NCBI GenBank assembly: GCA_964532065.1
Contig: CAZHHG010000007.1
Location: 13,103 to 77,102, forward strand
Direction: 5' to 3'
DNA: 64,000 bases
DNA from: DSXH01 sp964532065
GTDB lineage: Bacteria; Bacteroidota; Ignavibacteria; Ignavibacteriales; Melioribacteraceae
Shown: positions 8,946 to 17,968 of the stretch, in pieces
How positions within the stretch are numbered: position 1 is the first letter of the stretch
How the letters are laid out: each line of letters opens with the position of its first letter
The notes under the pieces: generated by a model
What the model was told of the DNA's origin: nothing
Database searches by the model: none
What the model saw: only the letters and a program-made list of their open reading frames with translations
Program-made: the position numbers and the translations under genes

Positions 8946-9644
8946 CTAGGGATTAATTCCAAGCAATTCAACTTCGAAGATCAGTACTTCATTTGGTCCT
9001 ATTACTCCGCCCGCACCGTTCTCGCCATAAGCAAGTTCGGACGGAATAAAGAGTTGCCATTTATCTCCGACGCGCATTAACTGAAGTGCCTCTGTCCATC
9101 CTTTAATCACCTGGGTTACTCCAAATACTGCAGGCTCATTACGGTCGTAGCTGCTGTCAAATTTTGTTCCGCTAATTAAAGTACCTGTATAATGAACCTT
9201 TACTCTGTCTTCAGGTTTGGGAGAGGGACCTTCACCTTTTACCAGGGATTTGTATTGAAGCCCGCTTGCCAGAGTAATAACACCTTCTTTCTTGGAATTT
9301 TCTTCAAGGAATTTCATTCCTTCAGCTTTTCTGATACTTCCTTTGGCTTTCTCCTCTTCTTTAATTTGCGCCATTCTTTTCTGGTTAAAGGCCATCATAA
9401 CATCCTGCATCTGTTCATCAGTTAATAATTTCTGCTGGCCGGAAACGGCATCTTTTATCCCCTGCATCAGTATTTCAAAATTTATATTCATCGAGGGATC
9501 CTTGAGATTAACACCGATGTTCTGACCGATACTGTAGCTTACCGAATCATCTACGGTTTTTAACATGACACTGCTCTTATCGTTCTGAGCTAGTATTGCC
9601 GCCGATCCGATTAAAAGAAGCAAAAAAACTTTTACTGATCTCAT
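8946..9644 (-). CDS. FKBP-type peptidyl-prolyl cis-trans isomerase, FkpA-like, exported
   Basis: 232 residues. Signal peptide MRSVKVFLLLLIGSAAILAQ is followed by the FKBP N-terminal dimerisation region with SYSIGQNIGVNLKD (residues about 35-120) and a C-terminal FKBP catalytic domain (about 125-230). The catalytic domain shows VKVHYTGTLISGTKFDSSYDR, the VIKGWTEAL hinge, and ELAYGENGAGGVIGPN before the final strand LIFEVELLGI. It likely assists folding in the periplasm. Start at 9644 follows GGAGAT. Family certain; clients unknown. Confidence 0.94.
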   Translation of the reverse strand: MRSVKVFLLLLIGSAAILAQNDKSSVMLKTVDDSVSYSIGQNIGVNLKDPSMNINFEILMQGIKDAVSGQQKLLTDEQMQDVMMAFNQKRMAQIKEEEKAKGSIRKAEGMKFLEENSKKEGVITLASGLQYKSLVKGEGPSPKPEDRVKVHYTGTLISGTKFDSSYDRNEPAVFGVTQVIKGWTEALQLMRVGDKWQLFIPSELAYGENGAGGVIGPNEVLIFEVELLGINP

Positions 9645-9808
9645 TTTATCTCCATTGTTCTGAATTATTATTTATGGGGGTCGAAAATAAGTCCGTTTTC
9701 TTTTATTAGCAAATCATAATTAAATCCAAATCTATCAAGTATTAGCTGGAAACGATTTGATTGAAAATTTCTGAATAATTAATTTGAAAAAAACAATTGG
9801 AGTGTATA

Positions 9809-10789
9809 ATGAAAAAGATTCTGATCCTGTTAATAACATTTGTTTTAGTTTCCGTTTCGAGCGCCCAGAATTTCTATTCGAATGAACCCTTAGCACATAC
9901 ATACTCGATAGTTGCATTCGATCCGGAGACTGGAGATATGGGTGTGGCCGTTCAATCCCACTGGTTTTCGGTCGGGACAATTGTAAGCTGGGGCGAAGCA
10001 GGAGTTGGAGTAATTGCAACACAGTCTTTTGTAAACCCCTCGTTCGGTCCGCGCGGCTTAGAATTACTTAAAAGTGGTAAGAGTCCGCAGGAAGTCGTAG
10101 ATCTTCTGATAAGCTTAGATGAAGGAAGGGATTTCAGGCAGCTGGCTGTGCTTGATTCAAAAGGCCGGGCCGCATCTTATACTGGATCCAAATGCATACA
10201 ACCCGCCGGAAATATTGTGGGAACAAATTTCTCGGTTCAGGCAAATATGATGATTAACGACAAAGTCTGGCCAGCGATGGCTGAAGCCTATAAAAATTCC
10301 AAAGGCTCGCTTGTGGAAAGATTAATGACCGCTCTTGAAGCCGCCGAAAACGCCGGGGGCGATATTCGGGGAAAACAGTCGGCCGCTTTGTTGGTTGTAA
10401 GAGGAAAACCGACCGGCAATATCTGGCAGGACCGACTTGTAGATCTTAGAATAGATGACCATCAGCAGCCGCTTGAGGAATTAAGAAGATTACTGAAAGT
10501 GCACCGGGCTTACGAACATATGAATAACGGCGATCTTGCAGTCGAGAAAAATGAAATGGACAAAGCGATGGAAGAATATTCGGCGGCTATGAAAATGTTT
10601 CCTGATAATCTTGAAATGAAATACTGGACTGCCGTTACATTAGCAAATAAAGGAAGGATTGAAGAAGCTCTGCCGATGTTTAAGAAGATTTTCAGCGAAA
10701 ATCCTAACTGGAAGTCACTTACAGAACGGCTGTTACCGAATGGTCTGCTTACTGTTGATGAAAAAACATTCAAAAAGATTATGGAATAG
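9809..10789 (+). CDS. Exported DUF1028 (Ntn-hydrolase-like) protein with C-terminal TPR segment
   Basis: Signal peptide MKKILILLITFVLVSVSSAQ, then a DUF1028 domain (about residues 25-225) with HTYSIVAFDPETGDMGVAVQ, GVGVIATQS, AASYTGSKC, and the FSVQANMM and GGDIRGKQSAALLV stretches. A TPR-like helical tail (about 230-326) begins at RAYEHMNNGDLA. The family resembles Ntn hydrolases and has no settled reaction. ATG at 9809 is preferred over TTG 9797 since the signal peptide begins there and GGAG lies upstream. Confidence 0.86.
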   Translation: MKKILILLITFVLVSVSSAQNFYSNEPLAHTYSIVAFDPETGDMGVAVQSHWFSVGTIVSWGEAGVGVIATQSFVNPSFGPRGLELLKSGKSPQEVVDLLISLDEGRDFRQLAVLDSKGRAASYTGSKCIQPAGNIVGTNFSVQANMMINDKVWPAMAEAYKNSKGSLVERLMTALEAAENAGGDIRGKQSAALLVVRGKPTGNIWQDRLVDLRIDDHQQPLEELRRLLKVHRAYEHMNNGDLAVEKNEMDKAMEEYSAAMKMFPDNLEMKYWTAVTLANKGRIEEALPMFKKIFSENPNWKSLTERLLPNGLLTVDEKTFKKIME

Positions 10790-10807
10790 TACTTAGGTGA
10801 ATTTGAG

Positions 10808-10830
10808 ATCCCTCTGACTATAAGAGGGAT
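10808..10830. terminator. Hairpin between convergent genes
   Basis: 8-bp perfect stem ATCCCTCT / AGAGGGAT with a 7-nt loop, placed just after the DUF1028 gene and abutting the stop of the minus-strand polyferredoxin. TTTAAAA follows. The T-run is weak, so termination is likely but not certain. Confidence 0.6.
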
Positions 10831-12402
10831 TTAAAATGGGAACTCTTCCTTATAATCAACTTTTTTCTGAGGAATTAAATTTTCCTGATTTAGTTTTGCA
10901 ATCTGGTGAACCGGATTTCCTTCAATATAAATCGACTTATACGGTTTAGTTGGACACGCATACTCGCAGGCACCGCACCCGATGCAATATTCATCTCTCA
11001 CCTCAGGGATAAAGAGTTTTCCCTGATAAGGGATCATATGAACAGCTTTGGTTGGACAATGTTCTGAACAGGCTCCGCAATCAGTTTTTTCTGTTTCTAC
11101 AATGCAGTTTTCCTTAATGAATTTGGCTTTGCCAAGCTGGGCTAATTTTTTATCCTTCAGCGATAGCGGAAGAATGGCTCCGGTTGGGCAGACATCACCG
11201 CAAATCTTGCACTCAAAATTGCAGAATCCGGCTGTATTATCGAGACGGGGCTGAAGCATTCCAAGAAATCCGTATTCCAGAAACGACGGCTGAAGGACCT
11301 GAGTAGGACACGCACTTACACAGAGATGGCATGCGGTACAGATGCCGTTGAATCTCTCAAGCGATAAAGATCCGGGAGGTGAAATTGCATTTTCCCTTAT
11401 CACCGGAACAGTACTCTCCTTTTTAGCGACAATCTTCTTCTTAACCTGACCCAGAACTTCCGACACGGAAGCGAGATAGACTCCAGAAGCAATCAGGAAA
11501 TTTCTCTTCGACTGATCGAAAGAATCGGCGGATTGAACTGCCGGAAGAGCAAACTGATATTTTATTCCTTCGGTAGGACATGACTGGATGCAATTAAAAC
11601 ATGCCACGCACCTCGACATATCAACGCTCATCTCTTCGCTGTTAATACAATTTGCTTTACAATCTTTCGCACAGATACCGCACTTAAGACAATCCTCTTT
11701 TTCAATTCGGATTTTGTAAAAGGAAAATCTGGATATGAATCCGAGAAATGTTCCGACCGGGCAGACAGTATTACAATATAATCTTCCCTTAAAATAAGAG
11801 AGATAAAGTACCAGAAGGAAGAATGACCCGGTTATTGCGAACGGAACCGGATTGAAAGAATGGATCTCAAATGGAAAGATCCAGTAGATTTTAAATGACT
11901 CAAGAATAGATGCGGCAAGATTATTGGAACTGATAAGAACGGGTCTAAAGAAATTTCCGGAGATTCTTCCGTACATACTATACGGATCAAGAAGTGTAAT
12001 ACCGAATGAACTTCCAAAAAGAAACAGAATTACCGGAAGCGTAAAAAGTGTCCAGCGAAGAATCCTCTGCTCTTTTTTAAAAACAAACCTTCTCTTTTTC
12101 TTTTTACCGATCACGCCGGAAATATAATTGACAAGGTCCTGCAGGAATCCTAACGGACAAATAGTTGAACAGTAGACTCTCCCGAAAAGAATTGTAAGAA
12201 TAAAAACTAATATGAATCCGGTTGTAATAAAGGAAAAGATGGAAATTGATTTTATTAGCGAAGGGACAAACTGAAAATAAATAATTCCATTAACTGCATT
12301 TTCCGGAAGCAGTCCGCTGAAATCGATAAGAACAAGTGTGGTCGGGACAACAAATATTATTGATAGAATAATTCTGATTTTCCGGAGAAGAGATGTATTC
12401 AT
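10831..12402 (-). CDS. Membrane-bound polyferredoxin (NapH/NosR/YccM-like 4Fe-4S protein)
   Basis: 523 residues. The N-terminal half has about six membrane segments and the two short CP motifs typical of this family, GRVYCSTICPLGFLQD and GRLYCNTVCPVGTFLG. Several ferredoxin clusters follow: CLKCGICAKDC, CVACFNCIQSCP, CTACHLCVSACP, CKICGDVCP, CGACSEHCP and CIGCGACEYACP. This arrangement passes electrons between quinone or cytosolic donors and periplasmic acceptors. The DUF362 gene lies 53 bp upstream on the same strand, so the two probably form one operon. Acceptor unknown. Confidence 0.9.
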   Translation of the reverse strand: MNTSLLRKIRIILSIIFVVPTTLVLIDFSGLLPENAVNGIIYFQFVPSLIKSISIFSFITTGFILVFILTILFGRVYCSTICPLGFLQDLVNYISGVIGKKKKRRFVFKKEQRILRWTLFTLPVILFLFGSSFGITLLDPYSMYGRISGNFFRPVLISSNNLAASILESFKIYWIFPFEIHSFNPVPFAITGSFFLLVLYLSYFKGRLYCNTVCPVGTFLGFISRFSFYKIRIEKEDCLKCGICAKDCKANCINSEEMSVDMSRCVACFNCIQSCPTEGIKYQFALPAVQSADSFDQSKRNFLIASGVYLASVSEVLGQVKKKIVAKKESTVPVIRENAISPPGSLSLERFNGICTACHLCVSACPTQVLQPSFLEYGFLGMLQPRLDNTAGFCNFECKICGDVCPTGAILPLSLKDKKLAQLGKAKFIKENCIVETEKTDCGACSEHCPTKAVHMIPYQGKLFIPEVRDEYCIGCGACEYACPTKPYKSIYIEGNPVHQIAKLNQENLIPQKKVDYKEEFPF

Positions 12403-12455
12403 TTATTGCCGACCGAATTCTGGTTAAAAATAATCGGAAAAATTCCGTTGTCGAA

Positions 12456-13376
12456 TTATAGAATGATTCTTTTAATCTGCAGAGAACTCAAATCCATTTT
12501 ACCGACTCCCATTTCGTCGGCATATTTTATATGGGGAACAGTTTCGGGTTCCAGACCAAACAGCTTTGCTGAGGCCGCATCGGCGGCTACCATGTCGGTC
12601 GAAATAATCTGGGATTTCATAACACTTACATCGGCCTTCGAAACTCCCCGCGGACCGTTTTTCATCATGACATAATACGCATCTACAATATTCAACGCGG
12701 GCTTCTTATGGAACGTGGCGAAGTCCGCAATACATTGATGCAGGTTATTACGATGCCAGTAGCCGCGGTCCCATACAACACCCATCAGATTCTTCATATT
12801 AATAGTGATGCGAGTAGAACTGTGATTTTTAAGAATAGGCATGTTGATAAAAACATCGCTTTCGAGGATCAGTTCATGTACTTTATCTTTAGTTAATTTC
12901 TTCCCGTTCTTAATTGAAACTTCCTGATAGTAGCTTTCGGTGTTACCCGGTACCATAGTACCTTTGGCATCTTTCACTGCTTTTTCAATCCCGCTGTTGG
13001 AATAGCATCTTCTCCAATCGTCGCACGTATGATCAAAAACATAGACATCTTTGGCGCCGGCATCAAAGCAATGCTTAATAACCCGGGCAACCAGTTTGGG
13101 ATTAGTGTTGGCGCCTAACTCAGGAATAACATCCCAGCCGATATTCGGTTTAATTACCACTTTCTGATTTTTCTTTATGAATGATTTCATTCCTCCAAAT
13201 TGTTTAATGGCCTCATCGAACATTGCATCGGGTTCTCCGCCTTTTATAGCAACGAGGTCGTATGCCTGAGAAACGGAATAACTGCTTCGAGCAAACATTT
13301 TACCATAAATACCCGGTGTAATTGTTGCTGCACCGGTTAAAAATCCGGCGGTTTTTAAAAAATCTCTTCTATCCAT
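12456..13376 (-). CDS. Tat-exported DUF362 protein
   Basis: 306 residues from ATG 13376; a GTG at 13382 is an alternative start. The N-terminus MDRRDFLKTAGFLTGAA is a twin-arginine signal, so the protein is exported folded. The DUF362 core shows VVIKPNIGWD, DVYVFDHTCDDWRR, DVFINMPILKNHSSTRITIN and MKNLMGVVWDRG. Such proteins often sit beside ferredoxin-type genes; the one here precedes the membrane polyferredoxin. Few cysteines are present, so no iron-sulfur cluster of its own is expected. Confidence 0.88.
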   Translation of the reverse strand: MDRRDFLKTAGFLTGAATITPGIYGKMFARSSYSVSQAYDLVAIKGGEPDAMFDEAIKQFGGMKSFIKKNQKVVIKPNIGWDVIPELGANTNPKLVARVIKHCFDAGAKDVYVFDHTCDDWRRCYSNSGIEKAVKDAKGTMVPGNTESYYQEVSIKNGKKLTKDKVHELILESDVFINMPILKNHSSTRITINMKNLMGVVWDRGYWHRNNLHQCIADFATFHKKPALNIVDAYYVMMKNGPRGVSKADVSVMKSQIISTDMVAADAASAKLFGLEPETVPHIKYADEMGVGKMDLSSLQIKRIIL

Positions 13377-13467
13377 TGTCACCTGCTATTTTACACTACA
13401 TTTTTTGTGTCTAAAACTTATCAATATATTATATTGCATTCAAGGAAATTAGAAATGAGGGTCAATT

Positions 13468-13974
13468 ATGAATGTTGCTGCAATATCTCTTTCCAATATT
13501 AAAGTTAGATCGGTTCTTCTAGATTTGATTGCTCTACTTTTCATCGCATTCGCACCGGCTCTATCACATATGTTCGCACTGCCGATCTATATGCTCGAAC
13601 CGATGAGAATAATGCTAATTCTATCTATTGTTCATACATCACGAAAGAACAGTTACCTTATCGCGCTGGCATTACCTCTTTTTTCGTTCATTATCTCAAC
13701 TCATCCCTCGGTAATAAAAACTTTATTGATCAGTTCCGAGCTGATTTTAAATCTATTTCTTTTCGGTCTTTTTCTTAATTACATCAGGAATTCCTTCTTA
13801 GCGGTATTTTCAAGCATACTGATAAGCAAAGTGTTTTACTACACGGTTAAATTCGGATTGCTCTCATTAGGTATTATGAGCGGCGACTTAATTGCTACTC
13901 CAATTTATCTTCAGGCAATAGTAACAACTGTACTGGCAATTTATCTTTTTCTTTTCTACAGATCCGGAAAATAA
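13468..13974 (+). CDS. Integral membrane protein of unknown function (168 aa)
   Basis: About five to six hydrophobic segments, including VLLDLIALLFIAFAPALSHM, LISSELILNLFLFGLFLNYI and the C-terminal QAIVTTVLAIYLFLFY. No motif was recognised; the overall shape is like substrate-binding membrane subunits of ECF-type or CbrA-like transporters, but this is only a resemblance. It stands alone between divergent and convergent neighbours and is followed by a GC-rich hairpin. Confidence 0.62.
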   Translation: MNVAAISLSNIKVRSVLLDLIALLFIAFAPALSHMFALPIYMLEPMRIMLILSIVHTSRKNSYLIALALPLFSFIISTHPSVIKTLLISSELILNLFLFGLFLNYIRNSFLAVFSSILISKVFYYTVKFGLLSLGIMSGDLIATPIYLQAIVTTVLAIYLFLFYRSGK

Positions 13975-13982
13975 ATTTTGAA

Positions 13983-14009
13983 GCGGGGCAGGACCGGTTC
14001 CCGTCCCGC
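13983..14009. terminator. GC-rich hairpin between convergent genes
   Basis: Imperfect 11-bp stem (GCGGGGC-GGA with TCC-GTCCCGC, one mismatch and one G-T pair) and a 5-nt loop, directly between the stop of the membrane protein gene and the stop of the glycosyltransferase on the other strand. ATTATTTAATT follows. Probably a shared terminator. Confidence 0.6.
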
Positions 14010-14010
14010 A

Positions 14011-14652
14011 TTATTTAATTGTAGTACAAATACTATCCGGCGTATCCCTGTAATAAATGTAAGTATTCCAGTCGACCTTTTTTACGTTAAATTTCCCGTC
14101 AGCCCTTTCGAAAAAATCGGAGTCATCGCTGTAGCTGAGGTCTTTGAAACCGCCGAGCTCGAAAAAAATTTCCCTTTTCCCGAAAAATGTACCGCCTATT
14201 ACACATTCAGAAATATGAATCTCTTTTGTAAGGTCGTTTTTATCTTTGACGAACGGATGACCGATTATTTCCGCACCGCTATGGATCATATCAACCTCAG
14301 GATTGTTCTTCATATAATCGATTCTAAGTTGAATATGATCGGGTTTATACTCATCATCACTTCCGATAAACGTAATGTACCTTCCACAGGATGCGAGGAT
14401 TCCTGCGTTTGTAGCAAGAGGAGATTTACGGTTGGAATGTTTGAGGTACCTGATATTTTCATAGTTATTCAGGAATTTATCGGCAATCTCGAATGTTCCG
14501 TCCGAACTTCCATCGTCTGAGATTATCAGTTCCCAATTTCTGAAGGTCTGGGCCAGAATTGAATTAATGGACCTTTCAAGATAATCCTTCCGGTTATACG
14601 TCGGCATTACAATGGAAACAATTGGCAATTTTTCTTTGTAAACACTTATCAT
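14011..14652 (-). CDS. Glycosyltransferase family 2
   Basis: 213-residue GT-A enzyme with no membrane segment. Motifs: VSIVMPTYNRKDYLERSINS at the N-terminus, the nucleotide-binding ISDDGSSDGT near residue 45, the metal-binding GSDDEY near 97, and a late EDD-like SDDSDFFERA. It transfers a sugar from a nucleotide donor; acceptor unknown. It is shorter than many GT2 proteins but complete in its motifs. A long open frame on the opposite strand over the same bases is a shadow. Confidence 0.88.
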   Translation of the reverse strand: MISVYKEKLPIVSIVMPTYNRKDYLERSINSILAQTFRNWELIISDDGSSDGTFEIADKFLNNYENIRYLKHSNRKSPLATNAGILASCGRYITFIGSDDEYKPDHIQLRIDYMKNNPEVDMIHSGAEIIGHPFVKDKNDLTKEIHISECVIGGTFFGKREIFFELGGFKDLSYSDDSDFFERADGKFNVKKVDWNTYIYYRDTPDSICTTIK

Positions 14653-14751
14653 AATTCACTTTTCCGATTTCGAATTGCCCAAATATAGTTTTTTATTCTT
14701 TGTTTTTTTGATTAATTTGGCTCGCAATTTTGAAGATAAAAGCTTTGAAAA

Positions 14752-15006
14752 ATGGGCCTCCGCGAGCAGAAAAGGTATTTTGAAACATTAAAAAAGTACG
14801 AACGCAAGTTCAATCCCAAAGAACTTGATGACTACAGAATGCTGGTTAAGAGGGACAAAGACGACGAGGATCTCGATAAACTTTCTATGCAGCGGTTAAT
14901 AGTTTTATACGAAAAATACCATGTAAACCGTGAAAAGAAGAACCTGGACTTCCTTTTCAAAAAACCATCCGAAGAAGAGTCGGATAATAATTCCATTCAA
15001 CAATAA
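14752..15006 (+). CDS. Small charged protein of unknown function (84 aa)
   Basis: Highly charged, helical protein (about 40% Lys, Arg, Glu, Asp) with no membrane segment, beginning MGLREQKRYFETLKKYERKF. It ends 11 bp before the DUF2723 gene, and this tight spacing supports it being real and co-transcribed. No known domain was recognised. Confidence 0.55.
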   Translation: MGLREQKRYFETLKKYERKFNPKELDDYRMLVKRDKDDEDLDKLSMQRLIVLYEKYHVNREKKNLDFLFKKPSEEESDNNSIQQ

Positions 15007-15017
15007 TTGGTGAATTA

Positions 15018-17921
15018 ATGAGCAATAAAGTTTTAAATCGGATTATTGCGTTTGCCGTATTCTTACTGAGTTTATTTGTTTATTTAATGACGGTACAACC
15101 AACCGTTTCTTTCTGGGATTGCGGTGAATTCATAGCATCATCATACCTGCTTCAGGTTCCTCATCCGCCCGGAACTCCGTTCTTCATTCTTTTAGGCCGC
15201 CTCTTCTCAATGATTCCGTTTACTGAGAATATCGGCCTCCGCGTTAATATGATTTCTGTTTTATCAAGTGCTTTCACGGTTATGTTTCTCTACCTTACCG
15301 CAGTTAAGCTGATCGAGTTATACAGGAAAAAGACAGCTGAAACAATTTTTGAATCTCTGACAGTTTATATACCCGCAGCTATTGGTGCTCTCTCGCTTGC
15401 TTTCAGCGATACATTCTGGTTTAATGCGGTTGAAGCCGAAGTTTATGCGTTCTCCACATTTTTTATCGCAATTGTTATCTGGCTTATGATTCAATGGAAC
15501 GAAAGAGCCGATCAGCCCGACAATGAGAAATACCTTATACTGATCGCATATCTTATCGGACTTTCGACCGGAGTTCACCTGATGGCAGTTCTAGCCATCG
15601 TGCCTGTAGTGATGGTTGTAATATTCAGAAAATACTTAACCGACGAAGAAGTATTGAAAAAGACGGGTTATATTTTCCTTATTCACGCTGCAATAGTTCT
15701 GGTAATTGCTGTAATTATGTGGGGATCTCAGACCGAAAGCGCGCCACCCTCACCCGAACAATATCAATCGGTCGATTCCAGATTTTTTATGATTCTTGCC
15801 GCAGTAAGTTTGATTTTTATGGGCGCGATGTACAAAAAAATCTTTCAGCGCAACTCCTTTTACATACCACTTATAATCGGTGGTGTTACTCTGGTAGCGG
15901 TTTATCCGGGTCTTGTAAAATATGTTCCGAAACTGATAACCACTCTCGGTAAGAATAATACAGTAATGGATCTGATAATTGTAGCAGTGATTTTTATCGG
16001 CCTGATTGCGGGAATAATCTGGACATCCAACAAAGGCAAGCCGACGTTCAATCTGATACTAAAATGTTTTCTATTTGCATTGATAGGAACAACTTCTTAC
16101 GCAATTATTATTATACGTGCGAATCAGGAACCGCCTATTAATATGAACAGTCCTAAAACTTTTACCGAACTGGAATCGTACCTGAACCGCGAGCAGTATG
16201 GAGATTTCCCTACATTCAAGAGAAGGTTTTCGAATGAGCCTCATCAGTTAAAAATATACACGGATTACTCAAGCGATCTGGATTTCCTGTGGACTTATCA
16301 GATGAATCACATGTTCAACCGTTACCTGCTCTGGAATTATGTAGGTCGTGAATCATCGTATCAGGATTCCGGAGTTGACTGGAAAGATCTCTTTGGAATA
16401 CCGTTTTTTATCGGATTGTTCGGACTGTATTATCATTTCCGGCGGGACTGGAAAATGGGTTCGGTATTTCTTGTGATGTTTATTTTCCTCGGTTACCTTA
16501 CAGCGTTTTACCAGAACCAGCAGCAGCCTCAACCGCGTGAACGAGATTATTTCTACGTAGGCGCATTCTTTGTATTCTCAATCTGGATTGCGATCGGGAT
16601 GAACGGAATGATTGAACTTATCAAAGAAAAGTTTACCCAGATAAAATCTCTTAATCCGCTGATAGCAGGATTGATGGTAACAGGATTTATTGCGGTACCG
16701 GTTAACATGCTAAATGCTAATTATTTTGAACACAACCGCGCCAGGAATTTTGTACCGTGGGACTATGCGTACAATCTTCTTCAGAGTGTAGCACCCAATG
16801 CAATCCTTTTTACAAACGGGGATAACGACACATTCCCGTTATGGTATCTGCAGGATGTTGAGGGAATAAGGCGCGACGTCCGGATTGCAAATCTTAGCCT
16901 TCTTAATACCGGATGGTATATTAAACAGCTTAAAAACACTACTCCGCATGGCGCGCAGAAAGTTGATATTTCATTTACCGATGAAGAAATTGATGAAATG
17001 ATGCCGATGAGATGGGATCCTCGGGAAATGCAAATTGATGTACCTCCCGACGTAATAAAAGAATTTAGTGTTACAGATTCCGCAATTGTCAGTACCGGTA
17101 AATTAAAATGGACAATGAAAAACAGCGTCCAGTTCGGCGATATAAACGCCATTAGAACTCAGGATCTTATCTGCCTTGATATTATTATGCAGAGCAAATG
17201 GAAACGCCCGGTCTATTATGCAGTTACCTGCTCGGACGACAGCCGCTTAAGCCTGGATGATTATCTTCAGATGGAGGGAATGGCATTGCGACTTGTTCCT
17301 GAAAAGTCGAAAGCTAAATCGATTGAATATATTAACGAAGAGGTATTAAGAAAAAACCTGCTGACTAAAAACGTCGACATTAGCGAAACTTTTCAGTCGG
17401 GATTTTTATTCAGGGGTCTCAATGATAATTCGATCTTTTTCGATGAGAACCACGAAAGGTTGGTTCAGAATTACAGGAACGCGTTCATACGACTTGCACT
17501 TTACTATTTATATGAAGCTAAGAGCGATGCAAAAGTTATTGAAGCACTTGATGAGATGGAGAATAAAATTCCTCGGCATGTTATAACAATGGATTACAGG
17601 ATAAAACATGACGTTGCAAAAATCTACTTCAGCGCTAATGCGCGAAAACAATATGAAGAACTGGCAGCTGAAGTAATTGAATCGGCTAAAAGATCGCTCG
17701 AGAGAAACCCGAGAGATTTTTCAAGCTGGTATAATCCTTACGATATTCTGCTCACTCATTACGATAATCTTGGCAAGTACAGGGAAGCTGTTGAACTGCT
17801 TATGGGATTACAGATCCTTGTTCCGAATGATCCGCAGATCCAGGAACTCATTAAACAGTATCGGAAACAGGCCGGAATGGATACTACCAGGATACCCGGT
17901 CAGGAACTTAGAAATAGATAA
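15018..17921 (+). CDS. DUF2723 multi-spanning membrane protein (putative protein O-glycosyltransferase)
   Basis: 967 residues. The N-terminus carries the DUF2723 signature VQPTVSFWDCGEFIASSYLL followed by QVPHPPGTPFFILLGRLFS. About a dozen membrane segments fill residues 1-560, then a large soluble part with FTNGDNDTFPLWYLQDVEG and a TPR-like C-terminus ending near residue 950. The fold is GT-C, like PMT/ArnT enzymes, and the acidic DCGE near the first loop is the expected catalytic region. In Bacteroidota these are proposed to transfer sugars to exported proteins. A strong terminator follows. Confidence 0.88.
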   Translation: MSNKVLNRIIAFAVFLLSLFVYLMTVQPTVSFWDCGEFIASSYLLQVPHPPGTPFFILLGRLFSMIPFTENIGLRVNMISVLSSAFTVMFLYLTAVKLIELYRKKTAETIFESLTVYIPAAIGALSLAFSDTFWFNAVEAEVYAFSTFFIAIVIWLMIQWNERADQPDNEKYLILIAYLIGLSTGVHLMAVLAIVPVVMVVIFRKYLTDEEVLKKTGYIFLIHAAIVLVIAVIMWGSQTESAPPSPEQYQSVDSRFFMILAAVSLIFMGAMYKKIFQRNSFYIPLIIGGVTLVAVYPGLVKYVPKLITTLGKNNTVMDLIIVAVIFIGLIAGIIWTSNKGKPTFNLILKCFLFALIGTTSYAIIIIRANQEPPINMNSPKTFTELESYLNREQYGDFPTFKRRFSNEPHQLKIYTDYSSDLDFLWTYQMNHMFNRYLLWNYVGRESSYQDSGVDWKDLFGIPFFIGLFGLYYHFRRDWKMGSVFLVMFIFLGYLTAFYQNQQQPQPRERDYFYVGAFFVFSIWIAIGMNGMIELIKEKFTQIKSLNPLIAGLMVTGFIAVPVNMLNANYFEHNRARNFVPWDYAYNLLQSVAPNAILFTNGDNDTFPLWYLQDVEGIRRDVRIANLSLLNTGWYIKQLKNTTPHGAQKVDISFTDEEIDEMMPMRWDPREMQIDVPPDVIKEFSVTDSAIVSTGKLKWTMKNSVQFGDINAIRTQDLICLDIIMQSKWKRPVYYAVTCSDDSRLSLDDYLQMEGMALRLVPEKSKAKSIEYINEEVLRKNLLTKNVDISETFQSGFLFRGLNDNSIFFDENHERLVQNYRNAFIRLALYYLYEAKSDAKVIEALDEMENKIPRHVITMDYRIKHDVAKIYFSANARKQYEELAAEVIESAKRSLERNPRDFSSWYNPYDILLTHYDNLGKYREAVELLMGLQILVPNDPQIQELIKQYRKQAGMDTTRIPGQELRNR

Positions 17922-17930
17922 TTATCACCA

Positions 17931-17956
17931 GGGACAGTATTAACTGTCCCTTTTTT
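17931..17956 (+). terminator. Intrinsic terminator
   Basis: Perfect 8-bp stem GGGACAGT / ACTGTCCC with loop ATTA, followed by TTTTTTA. It lies 9 bp after the DUF2723 stop and before the heptosyltransferase start at 17969. Confidence 0.88.
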
Positions 17957-17968
17957 ATTAAGCCAATC

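Noticed and set aside
13978..14520. Long open frame on the plus strand
   Set aside because: It lies almost wholly opposite a clear GT2 glycosyltransferase on the minus strand and has no recognisable domain.
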